A stretch of 40,801 bases of DNA from an uncultured Parvibacter sp. (GCA_947649875.1 CANSTH010000007.1:1-40801); one strand, 5' to 3'; counted from the stretch's first letter, positions 10,202-19,153 are shown. Notes: generated by a model from the letters alone, not told the origin. Made by a program: numbers and translations.

Positions 10202-10799
10202 CGTGCTTCTTGCGGGTGTGGGCGGCCAGGGCACCGTGCTGGCAGCGAAGGTGCTGGCGAAAGCGGCCGAAGCGAAGGGCTGGCAGGTGCGCACCGCCGA
10301 AACCATCGGCATGGCGCAGCGAGGCGGCAGCGTAACCTCGCACGTGCGCATGGGGTCGTGCGGCGAGGAGGTGCTGGCGCCGCTGGTGACGAAGGGCACC
10401 GCCGATGTGGTGATTGCCTTCGAGCCGGGCGAGGCGGCCCGGGCGCTGCCCTTTTTGGCAGAGGGCGGCGTACTGGTTAGCGCCACCAGCGCCATCCAAC
10501 CGGTAACGGCGGCGCTGGCCTCCGCCCCCTACAGCGGGGATGCGGTGACAGGCGCTCTCGGAAGGGCGCTGGCGGGCTCTTCCGTCCTTTTTGTGCCTGT
10601 GGACGATGGGGCCCTGGTGAAGGCCACCGGCAACCGCAAGGCGCTGAATATGATGCTGCTGGCGGTGGCCGTGGCGCAAAACCGCATCCCCATCAGCCTG
10701 GACGAGCTGAAAGCGGCCGTTGGGGCCTGCGTGAAACCGCAGTTTGTGGCCATGAATCAAGCTGCCATAGACGAAGCCGCCAATCGCTACAGCGCCTAG
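10194..10799 (+). CDS. iorB: Indolepyruvate oxidoreductase, beta subunit
   Basis: INVLLAGVGGQGTVLAAKVLAKAAEAKGWQVRTAETIGMAQRGGSVTSHVR; overlaps the iorA stop. Confidence 0.92.
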   Translation: MINVLLAGVGGQGTVLAAKVLAKAAEAKGWQVRTAETIGMAQRGGSVTSHVRMGSCGEEVLAPLVTKGTADVVIAFEPGEAARALPFLAEGGVLVSATSAIQPVTAALASAPYSGDAVTGALGRALAGSSVLFVPVDDGALVKATGNRKALNMMLLAVAVAQNRIPISLDELKAAVGACVKPQFVAMNQAAIDEAANRYSA

Positions 10800-11088
10800 G
10801 CGGAAACCCTACGGCTGCAATCGTCCCTATGTGAGACGGAGAGACGGAAAGGCAGCCCTGGCGCCTCGTTCCTCACAAAATGAGACATCAGGGTTGCCCC
10901 TCTGTTCTCTCAGCCCTCAGGGTTGTCCCCCTGTCTCCCTCCCCCCGGCATGAGGCTGGAACACGAGACCCCATCGGAGCGTGAATGCGCCGGCAAAGGA
11001 TGGATGGAGCAGGCCCTCCAATTTTGGCTCGCGCACCGGTAATCACCACGCGAGAGGAGCCCACGGCGGCCTCCCCCCGCCTTTCTTG

Positions 11089-11222
11089 GGCTCGCCTTCC
11101 GATGTTCGGCGCACGTCCGATGCCGGGGCAACGCCGCTCTCGCGCCACGCCGGCTCGCGTCCCCCGTCTTCGGCTCGCGTCCTCGCTCGGCTCGCCTTCC
11201 GACGTTCGGCTCACGTCCGACG
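11089..11222. repeat. Two 34-bp imperfect direct repeats at an exact 100-bp period
   Basis: ggctcgccttccgatgttcggcgcacgtccgatg (11089-11122) and ggctcgccttccgacgttcggctcacgtccgacg (11189-11222); 31/34 identical. Confidence 0.8.
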
Positions 11223-11255
11223 ATTCCCCTTCAGTGCCGCGTGCCACGATTTGCA

Positions 11256-11295
11256 GGGTTTTGGCAATTTTGGCTCCCCGAAATTGCCAAAACCC
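11256..11295. repeat. Perfect 15-bp inverted repeat (hairpin)
   Basis: GGGTTTTGGCAATTT-TGGCTCCCCG-AAATTGCCAAAACCC. Confidence 0.85.
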
Positions 11296-11326
11296 CACCC
11301 TTTTGACGGGATTCGGGGTTTTTTCA

Positions 11327-11376
11327 TAGGGTTCTGGCAATTCTGTCCCTCAGTTTTTGCCAAAACCCTACTTTTT
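11327..11376 (+). terminator. Hairpin with T-tract built from the same arms as 11256-11295
   Basis: TAGGGTTCTGGCAA ... TTGCCAAAACCCTA followed by CTTTTT; 13/14 arm pairing. Confidence 0.5.
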
Positions 11377-11523
11377 GCGGCACGCGCCATCCGATGAGAC
11401 AAGAATGGGGCAACGGGGCAAAGTCAATGTCTCATTTTGAGCCCCAGAACGATGCACCCTACCGCACGGGCCATTGGAGTCTCCCTCTGTCTCGTGCGGA
11501 ATTGTCCCTTGTCTCATGCGGCC

Positions 11524-11940
11524 CTATTCGACCGGAGCGCTTTCTTCGCGACGAGCAGCCACTTCCAACGTGCCCACGGTGGGGATGCGCACGCACACCA
11601 GGTACAGCAGAAACACCGCCACGGCCGCCAGGATTATCCAGACGAGCGGCCGTTGTACCAGCACGGCCGATACCAGCAACACCGCGTAGGATATGGCCAG
11701 CATGCGGGCCTTCGCCTTGCCCGTCATACCGCCGGCCTCTTTGAACGGCTGCACGTAGCGGCGATACACCTTGCTTGAGGTGATGATGCGGTGACAGCGC
11801 GGCGAACAGCGGGCGCAAATAAATGTTGCCAGCAGCACCAGCGGCGTTGTGGGCAGCACGGGCACAAACACGCCAACAATTCCCAGCGCGAAACACAGCC
11901 ACGCGAACGCTAGCAGCACGATGCGAAGAATCGGATTCAT
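11524..11940 (-). CDS. DUF454 (YbaN-like) small membrane protein
   Basis: MNPILRIVLLAFAWLCFALGIVGVFVPVLPTTPLVLLATFICARCSPRCHRIITSSKVYRRYVQPF; typical YbaN/DUF454 layout. Confidence 0.85.
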   Translation of the reverse strand: MNPILRIVLLAFAWLCFALGIVGVFVPVLPTTPLVLLATFICARCSPRCHRIITSSKVYRRYVQPFKEAGGMTGKAKARMLAISYAVLLVSAVLVQRPLVWIILAAVAVFLLYLVCVRIPTVGTLEVAARREESAPVE

Positions 11941-12098
11941 GGGCTTCCTTACCTTTATAGGTCCAACATGGCTATGGGGCTTTTCCCACAGTATTAGCTG
12001 CCGTAGGGGCAAGGTCAACAGAATCTCACCAATAAAGCAACATCCCCTCATTTAGCCCACATATAAGCCAGAAGAAGTCTCTCGCTTTCTAAAAATCA

Positions 12099-12150
12099 TC
12101 AAATGATAGTAGCTTTAACATCATTTGAGGTGTATTGTGTTCGTAATACA
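12099..12150 (+). promoter_or_regulatory. Two inverted repeats upstream of the TA pair, probable autoregulatory operators
   Basis: TCAAATGAT(12099-12107)...ATCATTTGA(12120-12128), perfect 9-bp arms; TGTATT(12131-12136)...AATACA(12145-12150), perfect 6-bp arms; antitoxin ATG at 12171. Confidence 0.65.
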
Positions 12151-12170
12151 ATCAATAGAAAGGGAAGCTA

Positions 12171-12740
12171 ATGAACTCGGATATCACGTCGCAAAGCATT
12201 ATTGCGTTGCGAAAAAAATACGGGCTTTCGCAGCAGGCGTTTGCGCAGCTGCTAGGTATAGGGGCAGCCAGCATAAATCGCTACGAGAACGGCGTTACCC
12301 CCACAAAGGCCAACGCGAACCTGCTGCGAGCCGCCATGATTCCGGAATTCATGGCCGGTTGCCTTGAGCGAGAGGGAGACAAACTATCCGCTCGGCAACG
12401 GGAGTCGGTGGAAAAGGTGGTCTATGCGGAAGTGACGTTCGATGACGAAGGAGCCCTTATGGACGTTAATGAGATCTACACCCTCACCCTGCAGCAGGAA
12501 GTGCTGAACGAGAAGGCATGGGGGGTCATCGCGGAAGCTTCGAGGCTTCGGGCGGAGGCGCTCGACCGAGGCGATCAAGGCCTGGCCATGGTGTACGAGG
12601 ATATCGAGTTGCAGGTGGCAAAAGTCATCCCACAGGTGCTTTCAAACGACAGTTTAAGTCCTGTGGCACTGGGGGAGCTGCGCGGCCGCATCGATGGGCT
12701 CCAGCGCCTCGTTGACCATCGGGCCTCTAAGGCTGCCTAA
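12171..12740 (+). CDS. XRE/HTH-type antitoxin of a type II TA system
   Basis: HTH: IIALRKKYGLSQQAFAQLLGIGAASINRYENGVTPTKANANLL; stop overlaps toxin start (TAATG). Confidence 0.8.
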   Translation: MNSDITSQSIIALRKKYGLSQQAFAQLLGIGAASINRYENGVTPTKANANLLRAAMIPEFMAGCLEREGDKLSARQRESVEKVVYAEVTFDDEGALMDVNEIYTLTLQQEVLNEKAWGVIAEASRLRAEALDRGDQGLAMVYEDIELQVAKVIPQVLSNDSLSPVALGELRGRIDGLQRLVDHRASKAA

Positions 12741-13513
12741 TGGGTGCCGAGGATTTTACGGACTACGAGTTCCGCACCAAACAGGCTGAAATCACCAAAG
12801 TGCTTCTTAGCGCCTATCAGCCCATGAAATGCGATAAAGCCCAGGCGTTTCTGCTGGGAGGCCAAAGCGGTGCGGGCAAAACCACCCTACATGATGTATT
12901 GCGCGACAGGCTACCCGGCCATCCCATCAGTATCATCGGCGATGACTATAGGAAGCTTCACCCACGGTTTCATGAGCTGCAAAGGCTGCATGGCGACAAG
13001 GCGGTGGACTATACGGCGCCCTGGGCGGGGCGCATGACGGAGGCGTTGATAGAGGCTCTTTCTGCCATCGGCTACAACCTCATAATTGAGGGCACGCTGC
13101 GCACGGCGGAGGTGCCCATGAAAACCGCCGCACTACTGCGGGAGCGCGGTTATGCGGTCTCCCTCGCCCTCATGGCGGTGAAGCCGGAAATATCGCTGGT
13201 CAGCTGCCAGCTACGCTACGAGCAGATGCGCATTGCCGGCACCACTCCCCGCGCCACCGACCCAGCACACCACAACAATATCATCCAGGAAATCGCCAGC
13301 AACCTGGCCACCTTGGAGGAATGCGGCCTCTTCGATGAGACCTACCTGTACACGCGGTCCCAAGTTTGCATCTACCCCCGCGAAGGCTTCGACGGCAGCG
13401 CCAGCGAGGCACTGCGGGAAAAGCTGTTCGGCCCATGGTCAACCGAGGAAACCGGGCACCTGAAGTTCTTGCAGATGAAGCTGGAGGCGCTGCGGCAGCA
13501 GTCGCCGCGATAA
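12740..13513 (+). CDS. Zeta-toxin family kinase
   Basis: Walker A LGGQSGAGKTTLHDVL; IIGDDYRKLHPRF; IIEGTLR; arrangement typical of zeta/PezT toxins. Confidence 0.85.
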   Translation: MGAEDFTDYEFRTKQAEITKVLLSAYQPMKCDKAQAFLLGGQSGAGKTTLHDVLRDRLPGHPISIIGDDYRKLHPRFHELQRLHGDKAVDYTAPWAGRMTEALIEALSAIGYNLIIEGTLRTAEVPMKTAALLRERGYAVSLALMAVKPEISLVSCQLRYEQMRIAGTTPRATDPAHHNNIIQEIASNLATLEECGLFDETYLYTRSQVCIYPREGFDGSASEALREKLFGPWSTEETGHLKFLQMKLEALRQQSPR

Positions 13514-13797
13514 GGGCCACCCTTAGGGCTCCCGGCTTGTAGCCCTTCGGGACCCCCAGAGCGTTACCTTCCGGGGTGCCGTCTTCCGGGGCACCACATC
13601 CCGACGTTTCGCCCTCTGCGGTGTCGCCTCCTTCGAGGTGTCATTCTTTAAGGGATCTCCTGGAGGTGCGCCATCGTCTCCTCCGCCGGCTCCCACCCCC
13701 GAAGCGTCGTTCTCCGTGAGGCCTGGCTGACGGCACACCAACTTCCACGGCATCGCCTTCTGGAGGACGTCCGATGGGGCAGCGTAGACGCGCTACA

Positions 13798-14458
13798 GCG
13801 AAACGGCGACCAAAAAAGCCATGGCCACCCATGCCCCCGTCGCCAACGCGGGGGCAAAAGCGGCGCTATGGTGAAGTATGGCCTGATAGGGGCGTATCTT
13901 AACGTCGGGCACTGGATGCTGTTTCACCAGGCTAATGCCTACGAACAAAAGGCAGCCCACTGCCAACGCCACCAAACCGCCAGATAGGCCCAGGTACAAC
14001 CCCATAGCGGCAAGCAGCTTGATGTCTCCCCCACCCATGGCGGCCTTTTTCGTGAACGCCTCCCATGCAGCGGTAAGCACCAGCAGCCCTCCGCCAAGGA
14101 CGATGGCCCCCACCACTCCGTCGGACAGCGACACATTGGTGAGCGGCGCCGCTTCCACCACCGCCAAAAGGAAATCGAAGCCGCCAACCGCCGCTTCCAC
14201 CCCCAGCGCCAGCCGCCACAGTACCCAAAGCCCTACCAGCAGAAACACAGATCGGTTGGGAATAGTAAGCGTGCGCACGTCATACACCGCAACGGCCACC
14301 ATCACGCATCCAAAAGCAATATATGCCACAACCGTTGTGAACATATCATCCTTAAAGGCGCCAACTAGCGCCATCGAAGCAAGTAAGGGAGGGCGCCCGT
14401 GGGCACCTTTACCGACATGATACCCAACGAGCACGAATAATCCGCAAAGGTTGCCCAT
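13798..14458 (-). CDS. A24 prepilin peptidase-like membrane protease
   Basis: YDVRTLTIPNRSVFLLVGLWVLWRLALG and GGGD motif AMGGGDIKLLAAMGLYLG; multiple TM segments. Start uncertain (14458 or internal Met). Confidence 0.75.
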
Positions 14459-14554
14459 CAGTTGCTTAGAGCCGGCTTCAGGTAAGCGCCTTCTAACAAG
14501 CACCGCGCGCTGCCGGGCAAGAAACCCGCCAGACCCATCGCACCGTCCCGCGCC

Positions 14555-14593
14555 AAAAAGCGCCGGGGCCCGCACGCACAGAGGACCCCGGCC
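14555..14593 (-). terminator. Rho-independent terminator for the second molybdo-oxidoreductase operon
   Basis: Minus-strand GCCGGGGTCC-TCTGTGCGTGC-GGGCCCCGGC-GCTTTTT. Confidence 0.8.
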
Positions 14594-14604
14594 ACGCCAA
14601 TCAA

Positions 14605-14637
14605 AACGTTAAATCGCCCCTGTTCCCCTTTAACGTT
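14605..14637. repeat. Perfect 9-bp inverted repeat
   Basis: AACGTTAAA - 15 nt - TTTAACGTT. Confidence 0.8.
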
Positions 14638-14640
14638 GTG

Positions 14641-14676
14641 GCCCACCCGGGCCGCAAGGGCGGACACCGGGTGGGC
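14641..14676. repeat. Perfect 10-bp inverted repeat
   Basis: GCCCACCCGG - 16 nt - CCGGGTGGGC. Confidence 0.8.
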
Positions 14677-14744
14677 TCACGGGAGGGGCAGCAACGGCGG
14701 AAGCAGCGCGCGCTTTCCATGCGCCCGCGGGCTCCGCTATGCCG

Positions 14745-15950
14745 TTAGTGGGAGTTCTTGTTCGGGGCCAGGTCGATGAGCTTAATGCCCAGCAGGAAGA
14801 TGAGAGCGCCCAAGGCCATGACTCCGGCGAAGATCACAAACTCCATCGTCGTGGGAAAGTAGACCAGCTCGGAATAAGCCTGGGCCACCGTACCGGACGC
14901 CTGGGAAATGGAGTGCGGAGTGAGCGAGAAGGCATCGGCGATGTTGGGAACCTGGAATCCTCCCACAATCAGCTGAACGCGCTTGCAGAAGATAGCCACC
15001 ATCGCCGCAATAGCCGCAACGATCATGGGCCCGTCGGCGCGCAGCCGGGGCACGAAGCACACGATGGCGCACAGGGCCAACAGCACAATTTGAGTCCAGA
15101 AAAACGGAGCCAACGGACCACTTACCAGCATCTCCACCACGGCCATGCCGCCCGCAGCCGGGAAGGCCTCGGTAAGCAGCTCGCATCCAAAGAAGTAAAG
15201 GTCCACCAGGCAGAAGGCGCCCAGCATCTTCCCCATGTTGTTCAGGTTCACCTGCTGAAGCTTCAGGTAGCCCAGCTTGCGAAGAACAATGCAGGCGAAC
15301 ATAACCAGGGCGGTGCCGCTCACCAGCGCCGAGCACACGAACCACGGTCCCATAACGGCGGTGTTCCACAGCTCGTGACTCACCTGGAGGCCGATGATCC
15401 ACGCAGTGACAGTGTGCACCAAAACCGCAACCACCAGACATATGGCCGACACGACGCGCAGGGCCGCATCAGACGCCTTGCCGTTTTCGTGGCGAATCGT
15501 GAGCACCAGATACACTATGGACAGCACGAAGTAGGTGCTTATCACCAGCACATCCCACATCAGCGGCGAGCTGAGGTTCGAGTACGCCACCAACTCCCAA
15601 ATGCGCAGCGGGTTGCCCAGGTCGATGATGATCATCGCCACCGCGCAGCAGGTGCAGGCCAGCGACGTCATGATGGCAATTTTCGAGATGCCGCCGAAGC
15701 CCTTAATGCCCAACACCCGCGGCACCGAGGAAATAATCAGGCCGCCGGCGGAAAGGCCCACGAACCACATGAAGCTTACGATGTAGAGACCCCAGTTGTT
15801 CAGGTTCCGCATGCCGGTTTGAATCAGGCCGCCGTTCAGTTGCATCACCCAGAAGGCCACGCCCACTGCCGCAATCACGGCGCAAATCCCTATCCCAACA
15901 TTCAGTCCTCTTCCGCCCCATTTGACGGAACGGGCAGCGTTTTCAGTCAT
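14745..15950 (-). CDS. NrfD/PsrC-family membrane subunit
   Basis: 401 aa polytopic protein; WGLYIVSFMWFVGLSAGGLIISSVPRVLGIKGFGGISKIAI resembles NrfD/polysulfide reductase membrane subunits. Confidence 0.87.
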   Translation of the reverse strand: MTENAARSVKWGGRGLNVGIGICAVIAAVGVAFWVMQLNGGLIQTGMRNLNNWGLYIVSFMWFVGLSAGGLIISSVPRVLGIKGFGGISKIAIMTSLACTCCAVAMIIIDLGNPLRIWELVAYSNLSSPLMWDVLVISTYFVLSIVYLVLTIRHENGKASDAALRVVSAICLVVAVLVHTVTAWIIGLQVSHELWNTAVMGPWFVCSALVSGTALVMFACIVLRKLGYLKLQQVNLNNMGKMLGAFCLVDLYFFGCELLTEAFPAAGGMAVVEMLVSGPLAPFFWTQIVLLALCAIVCFVPRLRADGPMIVAAIAAMVAIFCKRVQLIVGGFQVPNIADAFSLTPHSISQASGTVAQAYSELVYFPTTMEFVIFAGVMALGALIFLLGIKLIDLAPNKNSH

Positions 15951-15962
15951 TGGAATCTCCCC

Positions 15963-16589
15963 TTAAACCAGATAGTAGACGGACGGCTGCGTGCCCATTT
16001 CGGGCAGCAGCTGCTTGTGGCTGCGCGCGGCGACCACCTGGGAAACCTCCGAGTTCGGATCGTCCAGGTCGCCCCAAAAGCGCGCCCCCGCACGGCAAAT
16101 GTCCACACAAGCGGGGCGCTACCCGTCGTTGACGCGGTGATAGCACATGGTGCACTTCTCCACCGTATGCTTCTGGTGGGCCGGCACCGCGCCGTCGCCC
16201 GTGGCGAAATCCAACTCGTAGCTGGGCTCTTCCCAATTAAAAGAGCGCACGCCAGTGTACGGGCAGGCGGCCATGCACATGCGGCACCCCAGGCACTTCT
16301 CGTAATCCTGGCGAACAATGCCCGTTTCCTCGTCCTTCCATGTGGCCCCCGCCGGGCACACCTTCACACAGGCGGGGTTGTCGCAATGCTGGCACCCCAG
16401 CGTGTAGTAATCCAGGTACAGGTTCCCCGCACCGTCCACGCCGGGAGTGAACTCCTCCTCGCCGCCCACGGTCATGGCGCGGCTCCACCAAACCTCGTTG
16501 GGCAGGTTGTTCTCCACTTTGCACGTCAGCGAGCAGTTGTTGCAGCCAACGCAGCGCACCGTGTCGATGGCAAATCCATAGCGAGCCAT
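15963..16589 (-). pseudogene. 4Fe-4S electron transfer subunit (DmsB-like) with an in-frame TAG at 16119-16121
   Basis: MARYGFAIDTVRCVGCNNCSLTCK...CDNPACVKVCPAGA...CLGCRMCMAACPY...CTMCYHRVNDG-TAG-RPACVDICRAGARFWGDLDDPNSEVSQVVAARSHKQLLPEMGTQPSVYYLV-TAA. The frame continues 52 codons past TAG with recognisable DmsB C-terminal sequence, ending 12 bp before the next gene's ATG. Confidence 0.8.
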
Positions 16590-19153
16590 TACTGCTCACC
16601 CCCTTCGATGACCAGGGCGGCATTGGGCGCGTCTTGCCCGTCCCACTTCTCCACCTGGCACAAATAGTCGTAGAAGCAATTGTTGGCGGTAACCAAGTCG
16701 GTGCGCGCCGAGGTGAGCGACTGATGGTGGCCGGACACATAGTCTTTGGCCTGGAAACCATGGGGCATGAGCACCGTGTCCTTGCGAACGCCACGGGTGG
16801 TTACGCACTTCAGCACCACATGACCGCGCTCGTTGTACACCTTCACCAAATCGCCCTGGGCAATGCCGCGCTCCGCCGCCGCCTCCTCGTGCAGCCACAC
16901 ATAAGGCTCGCGCAATTCGTCCAGCCACTTGATATCGTTGAACATAGTGTGGCCAGCGTAGTTGTCATGCCAGCTGACCGAATAGAACGGGTAGTCCGCC
17001 TTAATGGGATTTTCCTCGTAGGATTCGAAGCACTTTTCGTAGGTGGGAAGCTTGTACTCTGTGGGAATTTCCTGCCCATGATTGCAACGAGGAATCACCA
17101 CGGGCATGTAGAACTGGGTGCGACCCGTGGGGTTGTACTCTGCCAGCGTGAAGGTGAAGTTACCGCCGCCGTTGTGGAAAATGCCACCATTGGCCACGAT
17201 GGAATCGAAGTCGCGCTGTTTTTCCTTGTTCTCGTCGGTGTCCAGCGCTGTGCGAATGTACTCCTCGGCCGTCTTCGTGTACACGTCGGTGCGGCCCATC
17301 GCCTCAAAAATGCCCCGGTAAATTTCCAGGTCGTTCCGCGCCTCGCCCAGCGGCTCCATGCAAGGCTCCTGCACCAGCGTGCCCGACGAGCACCCGGTGA
17401 GCAAGTCCAGCGTTTCGTAGGTGCTAGCCGCCGGCAAAACAATGTCGGAATACAGGCAGGTATCGGTGAACATCCAGTCGGCCGTAACCACAAATCCAAT
17501 CTTGTCGAAGGCCTCAATCATGGCGGTGCGGCCAGAGTCGCTTGCCAAGGGGTTACTGTTCACCACGTACAGCATCTTTATCGGCCAATCGCCGCCCTTC
17601 CACGTGCCGCTCTCCACAATCTCCGGCAGGTGCTGAGTGCCTATGGCCTCAATCGGCAGCGCATTCTCGTAGGCAAGATCCTCACTGTTCACCGTGGCAT
17701 TGACGCCTGTAACGTTCATGGCACCCAAGGTGTACTGGTTGATAGAAGCGCCAGGCTTGTTGATGTTGCCGGTAATGGAGGCCATCAGTGCCAGGTTCTT
17801 GAAGTTGTGCCACGAGTTACCGTGATGGGCCAGCCCCTCGTAGGTGCACACCGTCGCGGCGTTGGCCGAGCAGTAGTCTTGGGCCAGCTGGGTTATCAGC
17901 TCAAGATCCACATCGCACTCTTCGGCTGCCTTCTCAAGGGTCCACTGGGAAATATTCTCACGCGTAAGGTTCCAAACCGTGTGCACCTTCACCACCTGGC
18001 CCGCAGCGTTGGTGACCTCGCCTTCCCAATCGACTGCCGGGTTGGCAACGTAGTAGCTCGACCCCACCGTACCGGCCTCGGGGTCCCAAACGCACGCCGG
18101 ATCGCTGGGCACCTCTATGCCATACGCCTCGTAGAAAATCATGTAGGGCTCCATGCCCATCTCGGAATGGGTGAGGTACGTGCCGTCCTCCTTCACCAGC
18201 AGCGGGGCACTTGACGTGTGGGCGAAGTAGTCTTCGTCCACCAGGCCGTTTTCCCATGCGTAGTTGGCAATAGCCAGCATAAGGGCGCCGTCAGTGCCGG
18301 GGCGCATGGGAATCCACACGTCGGCAAACGACGCAGAGCGGCTGTAGCGCGGGTCCAGGCAGTAAATCTTGCCCCCTTGCTCTTTGCATTGCACAATGTA
18401 GGGCCAATAACTCCGGCATGCGTCGGTGGGATTGCAGCCCCAAATCAAAATGAGGTCAGAATTAACGAAGTCGTTGGCGGTGTGCCACGTTTGAGAGAGG
18501 CCACTTCCGTTTTGCATGTACAACTGGCCCACGTCCGAGCCGGTCTCGAATACCGTGGCTCCCAGCGCCTGGCTTGCCCGCTCGAACCCCACGCCGTACG
18601 TGCCCACCGAACGCCCCTGGGTGAGCGTCGTGTAGACGTGGGACGTGCCGGTAAGCCAGGTCTTCGACCCAAAGCCCGTGCAGAACGCCACGGCGGGATT
18701 GCCAAATTCTTGCTGCACGCTCGTGATTTTGTCCGCCACCTGCTTCAGCGCCTCGTCCCAGGAAATTACCTCCCATTGATTGGCGCCGCGGGGGCTGCCC
18801 TCCACGCGCTTCATGGGGTGCAGCAACCGGCTGGGAGTGTAGGCCCGCTGCGGGGCAGTTATGCCGCGCACGCAACCTTCGCGCGTGCCGATGTTTTCAA
18901 GCGGCACATCTTCGGGGCGCGCTTGCACCAGGCGACCCTGGCGAACGCGAAACTTCAGCGCGCAGGCGCCACCGCAGTTTCCGCGGCAGTTACCATGCAC
19001 CCAGCGCTCGTCCACCACGTCCTCGGCGGCATCGGCAGCTGCGGCGACCAACATGGTCCCAGCTCCCGCCCCTGCCGCCGCAGCACACGCAAGGGCAGTT
19101 GTCCCCAAAAAACTGCGACGCGTAAGCTTGGGCGATTGAACATCTTCTTTCAT
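16589..19153 (-). CDS. Tat-exported molybdopterin oxidoreductase catalytic subunit (DMSO reductase superfamily)
   Basis: ATG at 19153 with upstream GGAGGAGAG; Tat signal TRRSFLGTTALACAAAAGAGAG; Fe-S motif NCRGNCGGAC...GCVRG; WISWDEAL-like VISWDEALKQVADKI. Confidence 0.9.
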   Translation of the reverse strand: MKEDVQSPKLTRRSFLGTTALACAAAAGAGAGTMLVAAAADAAEDVVDERWVHGNCRGNCGGACALKFRVRQGRLVQARPEDVPLENIGTREGCVRGITAPQRAYTPSRLLHPMKRVEGSPRGANQWEVISWDEALKQVADKITSVQQEFGNPAVAFCTGFGSKTWLTGTSHVYTTLTQGRSVGTYGVGFERASQALGATVFETGSDVGQLYMQNGSGLSQTWHTANDFVNSDLILIWGCNPTDACRSYWPYIVQCKEQGGKIYCLDPRYSRSASFADVWIPMRPGTDGALMLAIANYAWENGLVDEDYFAHTSSAPLLVKEDGTYLTHSEMGMEPYMIFYEAYGIEVPSDPACVWDPEAGTVGSSYYVANPAVDWEGEVTNAAGQVVKVHTVWNLTRENISQWTLEKAAEECDVDLELITQLAQDYCSANAATVCTYEGLAHHGNSWHNFKNLALMASITGNINKPGASINQYTLGAMNVTGVNATVNSEDLAYENALPIEAIGTQHLPEIVESGTWKGGDWPIKMLYVVNSNPLASDSGRTAMIEAFDKIGFVVTADWMFTDTCLYSDIVLPAASTYETLDLLTGCSSGTLVQEPCMEPLGEARNDLEIYRGIFEAMGRTDVYTKTAEEYIRTALDTDENKEKQRDFDSIVANGGIFHNGGGNFTFTLAEYNPTGRTQFYMPVVIPRCNHGQEIPTEYKLPTYEKCFESYEENPIKADYPFYSVSWHDNYAGHTMFNDIKWLDELREPYVWLHEEAAAERGIAQGDLVKVYNERGHVVLKCVTTRGVRKDTVLMPHGFQAKDYVSGHHQSLTSARTDLVTANNCFYDYLCQVEKWDGQDAPNAALVIEGGEQ

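Noticed and set aside
10888-11397. Several 110-150 aa ORFs in the iorB-DUF454 gap
   Set aside because: They run through direct and inverted repeats with biased Arg/Pro/Ser composition; no domain signatures.
16119-16121. Pyrrolysine incorporation at the amber codon
   Set aside because: No pyl genes or Pyl-type enzyme context in the window; nonsense mutation or sequence error is simpler. Kept only as something to test.
14739-16667. 642-aa plus-strand ORF antisense to the second molybdo-operon
   Set aside because: His/Gln/Arg-rich composition, antisense to well-supported genes; a by-product of GC-biased codon usage.
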